A stretch of DNA of 32,024 nucleotides from Desulfobacteraceae bacterium (GCA_027061725.1 JAMOVG010000275.1:1-32024), one strand, 5' to 3'. Counted from the stretch's first letter, positions 8,503 to 17,135 are shown. The notes: a model not told the origin generated them from the sequence alone. Numbers and translations are program-made.

Positions 8503-9399
8503 ATGAAACGAGCCATACGGTTTCTGGCTGCCCTGGCAGTTGTCGCCGCCTTTTTTGGGGCCGGCGAAAGGCCCTTGACGGCGGAAGTGAAGCCGAATCC
8601 GCCGGCAGGGCAGGCACAGGGCGTCAAGGACACCACCAACATTCACTACACCGGCCGGTATTGCGGGTTGTGCCACGAGGGCACACCTGCCCCGGGTGGC
8701 CCCAAGAAACTGAAATATGGAGGCGACCTGAATCGGCTGTGCCGCTGCCACACCCGATCGGGGCGTGACGCCATTCATCCGGTGGGCGTGCGGCCGTCTG
8801 GGCGAAAGAGCGCCCGGATTCCTGGGGATTTCCCGCTGGCACAGGGCAAATTGTCGTGTCTTACGTGCCACGACATATACGCCCAGTGCCGGTCAAGTGC
8901 GGTCAGGAAGGTTTCCCTGAGGGGGGGACCTTATCCCCGCAGAACCGATTTCTGTTTCAAGTGCCACGACAAGCGCAACTACCGGAAGCTTGACGTGCAT
9001 AACCAGCTGAATGCCAGAAGGAAGATCGTTGCCGAAAAATGCCTCTACTGCCACGTGAAAAAGCCGGATGTGAAAACAGCCACCTTCACCGATCTGAAAT
9101 ACATAACCGATATCGAGACGCTCTGCCGCCGCTGTCACCTGGTGCGTGGCAACCACTCCGGCAATTTCAATCACATGATAAAGCCCTCGGCCAAAAGTCT
9201 GGCCCGGATGAAGCAGATGGAAAAGAAATTCGGCATCATACTTCCGCTGGACAGCAACGGCAAAATGACCTGCATCACTTGCCACAACCCCCACGACAAG
9301 GGGGTCATTCCAGCCAGCAGGCCTTCTGCCAGAGGAGCCGGTTCGAAGTTCAGGCATCGCCTGCCGGGCAGGCTGTGCATCGAGTGCCATCAAATGTAA
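8503..9399 (+). CDS. Periplasmic heptahaem c-type cytochrome (plus one CXCH)
   Basis: 298 aa from ATG 8503; the open frame begins earlier, but only this start gives a signal peptide (MKRAIRF, hydrophobic core, cleavage near residue 27). Seven CXXCH motifs are present: CGLCH, CLTCH, CFKCH, CLYCH, CRRCH, CITCH and CIECH. Near residue 75 is LCRCH, a CXCH that lacks one residue of a haem motif, so an eighth haem is uncertain. The block GKLSCLTCH followed about 40 residues later by FCFKCH resembles the heptahaem protein encoded at 29586-30359. With no membrane anchor it is best seen as a periplasmic carrier between the inner-membrane modules and the outer membrane (inference). The Shine-Dalgarno is weak, with GGAGG too far upstream. 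Confidence 0.85.
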   Translation: MKRAIRFLAALAVVAAFFGAGERPLTAEVKPNPPAGQAQGVKDTTNIHYTGRYCGLCHEGTPAPGGPKKLKYGGDLNRLCRCHTRSGRDAIHPVGVRPSGRKSARIPGDFPLAQGKLSCLTCHDIYAQCRSSAVRKVSLRGGPYPRRTDFCFKCHDKRNYRKLDVHNQLNARRKIVAEKCLYCHVKKPDVKTATFTDLKYITDIETLCRRCHLVRGNHSGNFNHMIKPSAKSLARMKQMEKKFGIILPLDSNGKMTCITCHNPHDKGVIPASRPSARGAGSKFRHRLPGRLCIECHQM

Positions 9400-9447
9400 C
9401 CGGGCCAACAACCGTTCCGGTGTGAGGATTCAAACAGGGGAGCAACC

Positions 9448-10503
9448 GTGTTGAGACTGAATGCGAAAACCATTTTCCGTTGGAGCTTTTCTCTGCTGGC
9501 AATGGTGCTTTTGGCCCCGCCGAGCGTACCCGCCGCCGACATCGGGAACTGTCTTCTGTGTCACAAGTATCCGGGGCTCAGCCGTATCGACGAGGACGGC
9601 CGCCTGCGGCTGCTGTTCATCAACGAGGCGACCATGAACAGCAGCGTGCATGCCCGGGTGAAATGCGAGGACTGCCACACGGACATCAAAAAAATCCCCC
9701 ACGACCCGGCGAAGAAGGTCGACTGCCTGACGCAGTGCCACATCGTCGAACCCACCAGCGAACAGAAATTTTCTCACAAAGAAGTCGCCCGCTTTTTGTC
9801 CAAAAGCGTCCACGGACTGAAAGACAGGGACCAGAAGCCGAAAAAACATCCTGAAGACCTGCCGTCCTGCAAAGACTGCCACGACAATCCGCTCTACCGG
9901 CCGCTTTCGATTTTCAAACAGAAGGTCCATCCCGGAATCTCCAAGGCGGCCCTGGGAAGGTGCCGGGTCTGTCACAAGAAGGACGAGTTCATATACCGGT
10001 TTTACAACCACGTGACGACACGGCTGCACAAAATCCGCAGCCCGAAAAATATCGCCGAGATCTGCGCCCGCTGCCACGACGACGCTCAACTGGCGGCCCG
10101 ACACGGGCTCTCGACCAAAGCGGTCTATTCCTACGGCGAGACTTTTCACGGCAAGGCCGCCCTTTTCCTGGATGAGCGCGTACCCGACTGCCTGGACTGC
10201 CATGTCAATCCGGGCCGTTCGGTGCATCAGATGCTCAGCTACAAAGACTCCAACGCCATCACCAACGAGAACAACAAAGGCCTGATATGCGCGAACATGG
10301 ACTGCCACCCCGGGGCGTCGCCCAAGCTGGCCGAATACCGGGTCCACCCCGAGTTCGACCTGGAGCGCAACCCCTACCAGTTTTACGCCCAGGTGTTTTT
10401 TCTGGGCATGACCGGCAGTGTGCTTCTGCCCATCATGGGCCTCCTGTTCCTCGACTTGTTGAGAAGAATGTTCCCCAATGCCTCGCTGAGACGGAGGAAA
10501 TAG
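9448..10503 (+). CDS. Membrane-anchored octahaem-type cytochrome c, module 1
   Basis: 351 aa from GTG 9448 with AGGGGAG upstream. It has a signal peptide (cleavage near residue 30, PAAD), six CXXCH motifs (CLLCH, CEDCH, CKDCH, CRVCH, CARCH, CLDCH), one CX3CH (CLTQCH) and one CX4CH (CANMDCH). Near the C-terminus is one TM helix (about 315-340) followed by arginines and lysines. The haem domain is therefore periplasmic and tethered to the inner membrane. It ends 4 nt before a cytochrome b gene, and the pair resembles the b/c quinol-oxidising Cbc complexes of Geobacter (such as CbcBA) in composition, not demonstrably in sequence. Its paralogue is at 12354-13559. Likely role: accepts electrons from the b subunit. 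Confidence 0.87.
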   Translation: MLRLNAKTIFRWSFSLLAMVLLAPPSVPAADIGNCLLCHKYPGLSRIDEDGRLRLLFINEATMNSSVHARVKCEDCHTDIKKIPHDPAKKVDCLTQCHIVEPTSEQKFSHKEVARFLSKSVHGLKDRDQKPKKHPEDLPSCKDCHDNPLYRPLSIFKQKVHPGISKAALGRCRVCHKKDEFIYRFYNHVTTRLHKIRSPKNIAEICARCHDDAQLAARHGLSTKAVYSYGETFHGKAALFLDERVPDCLDCHVNPGRSVHQMLSYKDSNAITNENNKGLICANMDCHPGASPKLAEYRVHPEFDLERNPYQFYAQVFFLGMTGSVLLPIMGLLFLDLLRRMFPNASLRRRK

Positions 10504-10507
10504 GTTC

Positions 10508-11389
10508 ATGGCAACGCAGCCCCTCATCAAAATCAAGGACGGCAAAAAATACTTTTACCGTTTTTCCGCCATTCAGCGGGCGCAGCACATCACCATTGCA
10601 TCCAGTGTCATCGTGCTGGCCCTGACCGGCATGCCGCTGAAGTTTCCGGATGCCCCCTGGGCCCCTTCCCTGTATGCCCTTTTCGGCGGCATCAAGATGG
10701 CGCCCATCATCCACAAGACGGCGGGCACGATTCTGTTCCTGCTGTTCGTCTTTCACCTCTTTTATATCGCGCGCAGCATTTACACCGACCTGGTGGTCCC
10801 CCTGCGACGGAAAAATCAGCTGAGCGCGGTGGCCGTCCTGAAGGGTATCCTGACGCACCCCATCATGCCCAGCTTCAGGGATGTCAGGGATTTTGCCGCC
10901 TATTTGAAATACCTTCTTTTTCTGTCCGACAAGCCGCCCGAAGGCGCCAAGTTCACCTGGAAGGAGAAATTCGACTACTGGGCCCCCTTCTGGGGCATCG
11001 TAGTCATGGTGGGTTCCGGCTTCATCATGTGGCACAAGGAACTCGTCACCCGCTATGTCTCCGGCGAAATCATCAATTTCGCCCTGATCGCCCACAGCGA
11101 CGAAGCCCTGCTGGCCACCCTGTTTCTGTTCATCTGGCATTTTTACAATGTGCACTTTTCGACCTCCGTGTTTCCCATGGGAACGGTCTTCATCACGGGC
11201 TACCTGCCGGAGCACCTGATGGTCGAGGAGCACTACGACTATTACCGGCAGGTCATGAAGGAAGCCGGCCTGGAAGACGAGATACTGCCGCCTCCCGGCA
11301 GCCGCAGGGAACCGGTTGCAGCGGAAATGCCAGCGGCCGCCCCTTCCGCTGCCTCCCGGGAGAGTCTTGTGGGAGGGGAAGAAGCATAA
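10508..11389 (+). CDS. Inner-membrane dihaem cytochrome b subunit, module 1
   Basis: 293 aa with four TM helices at about 28-46, 66-88, 160-178 and 195-217, as in the cytochrome b561/formate-dehydrogenase gamma type. Histidines suited to two b haems lie in or beside helices: His27 (RAQHIT), His69 (IHKTAG), His83, His196, His211 and His216 (IWHFYNVHF). These are all conserved in the paralogue at 13586-14344. Residues 240-293 are a cytoplasmic tail, acidic then Pro/Ala-rich. It should oxidise menaquinol and pass electrons to the haem-c partners on either side; the reverse direction is also possible. It lies 4 nt after the octahaem gene, so translation is probably coupled. Confidence 0.87.
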   Translation: MATQPLIKIKDGKKYFYRFSAIQRAQHITIASSVIVLALTGMPLKFPDAPWAPSLYALFGGIKMAPIIHKTAGTILFLLFVFHLFYIARSIYTDLVVPLRRKNQLSAVAVLKGILTHPIMPSFRDVRDFAAYLKYLLFLSDKPPEGAKFTWKEKFDYWAPFWGIVVMVGSGFIMWHKELVTRYVSGEIINFALIAHSDEALLATLFLFIWHFYNVHFSTSVFPMGTVFITGYLPEHLMVEEHYDYYRQVMKEAGLEDEILPPPGSRREPVAAEMPAAAPSAASRESLVGGEEA

Positions 11390-11443
11390 AGGGGCCGCCC
11401 GTTTTCGACTACCGTTCGGTTTATGCGGATTAGGATCTGATTC

Positions 11444-12307
11444 ATGAAAAAACTACTTTCCAAGCTGTATCTGCTCCTGCTGATGGCGTTTACCGTTTTC
11501 ATGATGGTGGTCATCTGGGATGTCACCCTGGGAAAACTGGTGGCCGAATTCCGACACCGCAAGCTGAGCCAGCAGGCCACTGAGATGAAGGCCGGGCAAA
11601 AAGAGGCGTCTGAGACGACCACCTTCAAGCAGGCAATTCTGGAGGGAGAAAAAAGGGTCAAACACTACCTGGGATACCGCGTGCTGGAGCAGCGCTGGCT
11701 GAAGGGCCATTTTCATCACATCGATTTCGATTTCAAGCCGGACAAGCACAATTACTGCATTAACTGCCACGGCGACATGCCCCATGACAAGGTCAAGGAG
11801 CTCAGAGCCTTCGGCAACATGCACGCGTCCTTTATCGGCTGCCAAACCTGTCATGTACGTCTGGAGGGATCGGCCCGTACAGGCGTTTTCAAGTGGTACG
11901 ACCGTACCACCGGAGAGATCGTGGACAGCCCGGTGGAGAAAGGAACCCAGGCGGGCGCATACAACGCCAAGATCATCCCGTTCGAACGAATCGACGGCCG
12001 ACTGCAGCGCGTCGACACACCCGAGAGGGTCGCCTTTGCGCGCGACTACCGCAAAAACGAAAAGACCCTGACGGACATACAAAAATCCAAGGCCAAGAAA
12101 ATCATCCACAAGATTGTCAGCAAGAAACCATACCTCTGTGGGGACTGCCACCGGAAGGAAGGTTCCCTGCTGCCGTTCAAAGAGCTGGGGTATCCTCAGG
12201 AAAGGATAAATGTCATCGTCAGCACGGAGGTCGTCGGCATGATCCACAAGTACACCGAATTTTACATGCCGAGGATTCTTCATCCGGGTGAGAGCGAAGA
12301 GAAATAG
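11444..12307 (+). CDS. Trihaem cytochrome c with N-terminal membrane anchor, module 1
   Basis: 287 aa. One N-terminal TM helix (about 8-27) with no obvious cleavage site probably anchors it to the inner membrane. A charged stalk follows, then three CXXCH motifs (CINCH, CQTCH, CGDCH). A conserved tail, STEVVGMIHKYTEFYMP, recurs in the proteins at 14341 and, in looser form, 15148. Extra histidines such as GHFHHID may provide distal ligands. It completes a c/b/c gene triplet with the two upstream genes, so it probably relays electrons from the cytochrome b complex to soluble periplasmic cytochromes. The family has no name that I recognise. Start ATG 11444 comes 54 nt after the preceding stop. 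Confidence 0.83.
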   Translation: MKKLLSKLYLLLLMAFTVFMMVVIWDVTLGKLVAEFRHRKLSQQATEMKAGQKEASETTTFKQAILEGEKRVKHYLGYRVLEQRWLKGHFHHIDFDFKPDKHNYCINCHGDMPHDKVKELRAFGNMHASFIGCQTCHVRLEGSARTGVFKWYDRTTGEIVDSPVEKGTQAGAYNAKIIPFERIDGRLQRVDTPERVAFARDYRKNEKTLTDIQKSKAKKIIHKIVSKKPYLCGDCHRKEGSLLPFKELGYPQERINVIVSTEVVGMIHKYTEFYMPRILHPGESEEK

Positions 12308-12353
12308 CGAGCCGGTTGCGAGTGATGGCGAGCCGGCAGGAGGAGAAGGCAGC

Positions 12354-13559
12354 GTGCACTTGATCACAAGAAACTGGATACAGGTTCTGTTGTCGGCCGG
12401 CATCTTGCTGTTTTGCGGGGCGGGCACGGCATCCACCGGGAATGGAATCATGCCCGATACGGAAAACTGCCTGTTGTGCCACCGTTATCCCGCCATGGGC
12501 CGTTTCGACAAGACCGGCCGCAAGCGGATTTTCTACATCGCCGACGAACTGTTCGCCCGTTCGGTGCATGGAAAACTGCGGTGCAAGAACTGCCACATCG
12601 GTCTGGACCAGATTCCGCATACCAACGTCCGCAAGGTGGACTGTTCCACCAAGTGCCACATCAAAGAGCCTTCCACGGGGCGGGAATTCTCGCACATCAA
12701 CATGGTCAGGAAATATGAAGCCAGCGTGCATGGGCGGGGTGCGGCGGGCGGCTCCAAACCGTTTCCCGAGGACCTGCCGACCTGCAAGTACTGCCACAGC
12801 AATCGCATGTACAATTCGCTGGATGGCCTGTGGGGCAAAAGCGAGGCGTTGTCCAACGAGACATTGGCGAGGTGCGTCGGCTGCCACACCAGGAAGGAGT
12901 GGGCCCGGAATTTTTATTCCCACTTCACCCACCGCATGCGGCGGCGCAGAACGCAGGATGAAGTGGTCAAACTGTGCACCAGCTGCCATGAGGATCAGAA
13001 GAAAATGGCCCGCCACGGCCTGGAGAGCATTTCCACCTACAAGGACACTTTCCACTGGGTGCAGGTAAAATACGGGGTACGCAATGCCCCTGACTGTTTG
13101 AGCTGCCATGTGCCGGTGGGCTATTCCACCCACGACATTCGTCCCCGCACGGATCCGGTTTCGCCCATTCACCTTTCGAACCGTGTCCGCACCTGCAGCA
13201 ACCAGGGCGGCGTCCAGGTGTGCCACCCCGGCGCCACGGCGCAGTTTGCCTCAGGAAGGGTGCATGCATATGGGGTAAAGGCGCAGATACTGGCCGGCGA
13301 AAAAGTGCCGGATGAACAGGAGCCGGAAATGTCGGCCGTCATAAAGCGCGCCGGTATGGACATTTCGGAAAAGGAAGTTTTCCACTACCGGGTGCTGAAG
13401 CTGCTTAAACTCTTCTACAAACTGCTCATCGGCGGGGTGATCTCTTTCATGCTGCTGCACCAGAGTATGCATTTTCTGCGCAGCAGGCGAAAGCCGCACG
13501 GTACGGGCCAGGCATTCAGCGGCAAGCAGGGAGGCAACGACCAGGGGCGTTGCGGATAA
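12354..13559 (+). CDS. Membrane-anchored octahaem-type cytochrome c, module 2
   Basis: 401 aa from GTG 12354, chosen because AGGAGG lies ten bases upstream; the frame is open further up and would overlap the previous gene. It has a signal peptide and six CXXCH (CLLCH, CKNCH, CKYCH, CVGCH, CTSCH, CLSCH). A CX3CH (CSTKCH) sits at the same place as in the module-1 paralogue. A C-terminal CX8CH (C-SNQGGVQV-CH) replaces its CX4CH. One TM helix (about residues 348-365 of the mature part) and a basic tail follow. Alignable blocks with 9448-10503 include C(L)LCH-YP, SVHGRVKC-type and FPEDLP-CK-CH. It precedes a second cytochrome b gene by 26 nt. Same role as module 1, perhaps at another redox potential (inference). 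Confidence 0.87.
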   Translation: MHLITRNWIQVLLSAGILLFCGAGTASTGNGIMPDTENCLLCHRYPAMGRFDKTGRKRIFYIADELFARSVHGKLRCKNCHIGLDQIPHTNVRKVDCSTKCHIKEPSTGREFSHINMVRKYEASVHGRGAAGGSKPFPEDLPTCKYCHSNRMYNSLDGLWGKSEALSNETLARCVGCHTRKEWARNFYSHFTHRMRRRRTQDEVVKLCTSCHEDQKKMARHGLESISTYKDTFHWVQVKYGVRNAPDCLSCHVPVGYSTHDIRPRTDPVSPIHLSNRVRTCSNQGGVQVCHPGATAQFASGRVHAYGVKAQILAGEKVPDEQEPEMSAVIKRAGMDISEKEVFHYRVLKLLKLFYKLLIGGVISFMLLHQSMHFLRSRRKPHGTGQAFSGKQGGNDQGRCG

Positions 13560-13585
13560 CGTCACCACCCTGAGGAGGAACGGAT

Positions 13586-14344
13586 ATGGACAATTCGATT
13601 ACCGCGGTCTCCGGCCGCGATGTGGCGCGGGAAGCGGAGGCGGCCGTGGAGAAACGTTTTTTTGTACGTCTCAACACCGCCGAGAGGGTTCAGCACATGA
13701 CGCTGGTGGTTTGTTTCGTGCTACTGGTCGTCACGGGCTTCATGCTCAAGATTCCGGAAAACCTGGTCAAACCCTTTGGACAGGCCGCCGAAAGCGTGTT
13801 TTATTACCGGAGCCTCCTGCACCGCACGGCCGGGGTCGTGCTGATACTGCTCAGTTTCTGCCACGTCGGTTATCTGCTCCTGACCAGTGCCGGGCGGCGG
13901 TGGCTGCGGGACATGATTCCCGGAAAAAAAGACCTTTTGGACATGCGGGATAACTTCCTCTACTTCACCGGTGCCCGAAGGGAACCGCCTGAGTTCGACC
14001 GCTTCACCTATCAGCAGAAAATGGAATACGGTGCCCTGCTGATGGGCAACACCCTCATGTCCATCACCGGAGTGCTGCTGTGGACCGAGTACCTGTGGAG
14101 CAAATTCCTGGTGGACGTCGCCACTGTCATTCACGGGATGGAGGCTATTCTGGCCTGCCTGGCGATCATCATCTGGCACATGTACGAAATCCATTTCCGG
14201 CCCGGCAGGAGCCCATTGAATCAAATGTGGCTGACCGGCCTGATGGATGAAGAGGAATTCAGGGAAGATCACGCATTGCACTACAAAAAGATCATGTCCG
14301 ACCCGGAACTGAAGAAAATCTACCTGCGAAAAGAGGCGCCATGA
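13586..14344 (+). CDS. Inner-membrane dihaem cytochrome b subunit, module 2
   Basis: 252 aa, four TM helices (about 38-54, 77-99, 148-166, 181-201). His37, His79, His93, His183, His198 and His203 match the six histidines of the module-1 subunit (QHMT, LHRTAG, IWHMYEIHF). It is shorter than the paralogue because it lacks the long C-terminal tail, and it has an extended N-terminus. A strong Shine-Dalgarno (GAGGAGG) precedes the ATG. Its last codons overlap the next start by 4 nt (ATGA), a sign of coupled translation. Function as for module 1: quinol-linked transmembrane electron transfer. Confidence 0.87.
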   Translation: MDNSITAVSGRDVAREAEAAVEKRFFVRLNTAERVQHMTLVVCFVLLVVTGFMLKIPENLVKPFGQAAESVFYYRSLLHRTAGVVLILLSFCHVGYLLLTSAGRRWLRDMIPGKKDLLDMRDNFLYFTGARREPPEFDRFTYQQKMEYGALLMGNTLMSITGVLLWTEYLWSKFLVDVATVIHGMEAILACLAIIIWHMYEIHFRPGRSPLNQMWLTGLMDEEEFREDHALHYKKIMSDPELKKIYLRKEAP

Positions 14345-15132
14345 AAAACCGTTTTTTGCTTCTGGTGGTGAAAGGTCTGCTGGTTTTTCCGCTCCTGCTC
14401 TTCGGGCTGTGGCTTTTGAAGCTGGTCTATTTCCCCGGCTTCGAAGCCAAGAAGGCCGTGGCCATCATCGAGGCCGCCGAGGAGAATATCTTCGACACCA
14501 TCCTGAAAGACAGGCAACCCGTGCCCCGCGGCCATTTTCACCTGGTCGATGAGTTCGTTTCACAACCCGAAGTCAATCCGCCTCTCTGCCTGACGTGTCA
14601 CGGGACGTTTCCCCACAGCAAGGAGAAGAAGGTCCGCTCGCTGCTGAACTTTCACACCGGATTCATCTCCTGTTCCGTCTGCCACGCCCGTCAGAAGCCC
14701 GGCCAAACCGGGGTGACTTTTATGTGGGTCGACCGCCGAACCGGGCAGGTCGTCTCTAAAGTCAAAGGGCAATACGGCAAGTACACCGCCAAGATATTTC
14801 CCATCCGCATTTCCGACTCCGGCGAGCCCCAACGCATATTCCGGCCCATCAGCGACAAGGCCGCCCGGCAGTTCCTGAAACTCAAAGACCAGTTTACCCA
14901 TGACCAGGTCGCCCGGGCCAAGATCAAACTGCACGCCAACATATCGGAAAAACCGGTGTTCTGTTCGGACTGCCACCGCAAAGACGGCTACCTCGACTTT
15001 GCGGCCCTCGGCTTCCCGAAGATGCGCGTGGCGCACCTGGTCTCCACCGAAGTGGTGGGGCTGGTTAACAAATACAGAACGTTCTACATGCCCTCGAAGA
15101 TCGACTTCGGTGCCGAGGGCAGCGTCGAGTAG
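14341..15132 (+). CDS. Trihaem cytochrome c with N-terminal membrane anchor, module 2
   Basis: 263 aa, paralogous to 11444-12307. N-terminal TM helix about 5-27, then a short stalk and three CXXCH motifs (CLTCH, CSVCH, CSDCH). Shared sequence includes GHFHLVD versus GHFHHID, FMWVDRRTG versus FKWYDRTTG, and the tail STEVVGLVNKYRTFYMP. Presumably held on the periplasmic face of the inner membrane as the outlet of module 2. The overlap of 4 nt with the cytochrome b gene supports a stable complex. Confidence 0.83.
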   Translation: MKNRFLLLVVKGLLVFPLLLFGLWLLKLVYFPGFEAKKAVAIIEAAEENIFDTILKDRQPVPRGHFHLVDEFVSQPEVNPPLCLTCHGTFPHSKEKKVRSLLNFHTGFISCSVCHARQKPGQTGVTFMWVDRRTGQVVSKVKGQYGKYTAKIFPIRISDSGEPQRIFRPISDKAARQFLKLKDQFTHDQVARAKIKLHANISEKPVFCSDCHRKDGYLDFAALGFPKMRVAHLVSTEVVGLVNKYRTFYMPSKIDFGAEGSVE

Positions 15133-15147
15133 CCACTGCCTGCAGCC

Positions 15148-16089
15148 ATGAAAATAACAGCGCTTGCCATTCTGCTGACAGTCACAAGTTTCCTGCCGGG
15201 ACTGGTCATCCCGGCGGTTCTGGCTGTGGATGAGGACGGTTGCCTCACCTGCCACCAGTATCCGGGACTGGTTCGCCATGAGCCACAGGACGGCTTCAAG
15301 GTGCTGCACATCGACGAGGCCGCGTACATGCGCTCCGCCCACGGCAGGGTCCGCTGCCGCAAATGCCATGTGGCGGTCGTCAAGGTGCCCCACACGGGCG
15401 CCACCGGCGTCAACTGCAACAGCGGCTGCCACGCCAAGACGGAAAACCCGCAAAAGGTGAAGAACTTCCCCCTGAAGGGTTTCCACAGGAAGGAGCAGTC
15501 GTTTATCACCCGTCTGGACGATGACACCTCCTGCCGCGTCTGTCACCCGCTTTATCCCCACAGCAAGAACAATCGGGTCCGTGCACTGGTCAACATGCAC
15601 ACCGGTTTCATGCTGTGTGAAGTATGCCATCTCAAGCGGGAAAAATTGCCGCATGTCTCCTACGACTGGATTGACTCCGAAAACGTGCAGTTCAGTGGAA
15701 CGCCTTTTGGATCCTATTTCAACCCGCATACGGGGACCGCCCATAAAACCCGGAACTACATCTCCCGCATCGGCCTCTTCATAGAGGCCGGCGGCACCCG
15801 GCAGCTGGTGACGGAGTCGGCCGACACCCGCAAGGCCAGGGAATTTCAGCAGCGGGAAAAGGATTTGAATGACCACCAGCGGAGAGAACAGTTGAAATAT
15901 TTCCACCGGCACATCGAGAAGAAGGAAATCAGCGTGGCCTGCAATGAATGCCACACCGCCAACGGGATGCTCGATTTTCGGCAGCTCGGTTTCGACGACA
16001 AGAAGGCCAATCAGCTGATCAATCTGAACGTAAAAGGCCTGGTGACGAAGTACAAGGTGTTTTACTTTCCCAACCTGTTCGGCAACTGA
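15148..16089 (+). CDS. Chimeric hexahaem-type cytochrome c (octahaem N-half joined to trihaem C-half)
   Basis: 313 aa with a cleavable signal peptide (to about 26) and no TM anchor. The first half matches the start of the octahaem proteins: CLTCHQYPGL, a CRKCH, and then CX3CH (CNSGCH) at the same place. The second half matches the trihaem proteins: PHSKNNRVRALVNMHTGF, then CEVCH, a linker, CNECH, and a tail like VKGLVTKYKVFYFP. In total there are five CXXCH (CLTCH, CRKCH, CRVCH, CEVCH, CNECH) plus one CX3CH. Loss of both anchors suggests a soluble periplasmic shuttle that can dock where the membrane versions interact. Start ATG 15148 lies 15 nt after the module-2 trihaem gene. The fusion interpretation is from direct reading of both halves. 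Confidence 0.83.
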   Translation: MKITALAILLTVTSFLPGLVIPAVLAVDEDGCLTCHQYPGLVRHEPQDGFKVLHIDEAAYMRSAHGRVRCRKCHVAVVKVPHTGATGVNCNSGCHAKTENPQKVKNFPLKGFHRKEQSFITRLDDDTSCRVCHPLYPHSKNNRVRALVNMHTGFMLCEVCHLKREKLPHVSYDWIDSENVQFSGTPFGSYFNPHTGTAHKTRNYISRIGLFIEAGGTRQLVTESADTRKAREFQQREKDLNDHQRREQLKYFHRHIEKKEISVACNECHTANGMLDFRQLGFDDKKANQLINLNVKGLVTKYKVFYFPNLFGN

Positions 16090-16107
16090 GTGCCGCCGGA
16101 ACCCGTT

Positions 16108-17076
16108 ATGAACCTGTCTCTGTCCATCTGCCGCCGTTTTTGTGCCCTGTCGCTGCTCCTGCTCCTGCTGCTGTTCGGCATGGCCCCACCCGCCACCGCC
16201 ATTCGGCTGGTAACGGTGAAGCACCTGTTTGACCTGGCGGACCAGCTCCGGCAGCCCAGCGACGTGGCCGTGTCCGCCGACGGGCGCATTTACGTGGTCG
16301 ACGGCGTAAACAACCGCATCCGCATGTTCGACGCCCAGGGCCGCCCGGCGGGCTCCTTCGGCAAGACCGGTTCCGGACGGGGCGCTTTCGCGTTTCCCCT
16401 GGGGATCGCCCTGGACGGCGCGGGCAGGGTCTACGTGGCCGATTCCGGAAACCACCGCATCCAGATTTTCACCCCCCGCGGCGGCTTCGTAGCGGCCATC
16501 GATGCACCCCCTTCCGAAAAAGGCAAACCCGCAGACCCCACTGACGTGGCGGTCGACGACCGCCGCCGGCGCTGTTACGTGGTGGACAACGACAATCACC
16601 GCATTCTGGTCTACGACCTGAACACGCGCAGGCTGAAAACCACCTATGGAAAGCCGGGTACGGGCAAGCGCAATTTCCGCTATCCTTTTCTCATGGCCCT
16701 GGACCGGGAGCAGTACCTCTACATCGTGGACGTCATCAATACCCGGGTGCAGGTCCTGAATCCGAAAGGGCTCTTCGTCTCCTTTATCGGTGGATGGGGG
16801 GTCGAGAAAGGGGAATTCTTCCGGCCCAAGGGGGTGGCCATCGACAGAGACAACCGCGTCTACGTGAGCGACAGCTACATGGGCGTCATACAGGTTTTCG
16901 ATTCTGCTACTTCCGAGTTCTACGCCGCTGTTGGTGACGCGGAAAAAACCGCGGTGAAAAAATTCAAGACCCCGGTGGGACTGTTCATCGACCACCGCAA
17001 CCGTCTCTATGTGGTCGAGATGTTCGCCGACAGGGTGGGTGTCTACCAGATAGAGGATACGCCCGGGCGGAATTGA
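16108..17076 (+). CDS. Exported NHL-repeat beta-propeller protein
   Basis: 322 aa from ATG 16108; an in-frame GTG at 16090 directly after the previous stop is the alternative. It has a signal peptide with a leucine-rich core ending near PATA and no lipobox cysteine. The rest is about six NHL blades, each with a pattern like QPSDVAVSADGRIYVVDGVNNRI...FDAQG and a Gly-rich turn (GKTGSGRGAF). There are no haem motifs. NHL propellers serve as binding platforms. It sits between cytochrome genes and has lipoprotein relatives at 22180 and 26108, so it probably scaffolds cytochromes in the periplasm or beyond the outer membrane (inference). A catalytic role cannot be excluded. Confidence 0.85.
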   Translation: MNLSLSICRRFCALSLLLLLLLFGMAPPATAIRLVTVKHLFDLADQLRQPSDVAVSADGRIYVVDGVNNRIRMFDAQGRPAGSFGKTGSGRGAFAFPLGIALDGAGRVYVADSGNHRIQIFTPRGGFVAAIDAPPSEKGKPADPTDVAVDDRRRRCYVVDNDNHRILVYDLNTRRLKTTYGKPGTGKRNFRYPFLMALDREQYLYIVDVINTRVQVLNPKGLFVSFIGGWGVEKGEFFRPKGVAIDRDNRVYVSDSYMGVIQVFDSATSEFYAAVGDAEKTAVKKFKTPVGLFIDHRNRLYVVEMFADRVGVYQIEDTPGRN

Positions 17077-17135
17077 GCGTGTTGATTCCCGCTGGCGACA
17101 TCATCACGGCGCAGACCGGCCCATTGCTGCGGCCG

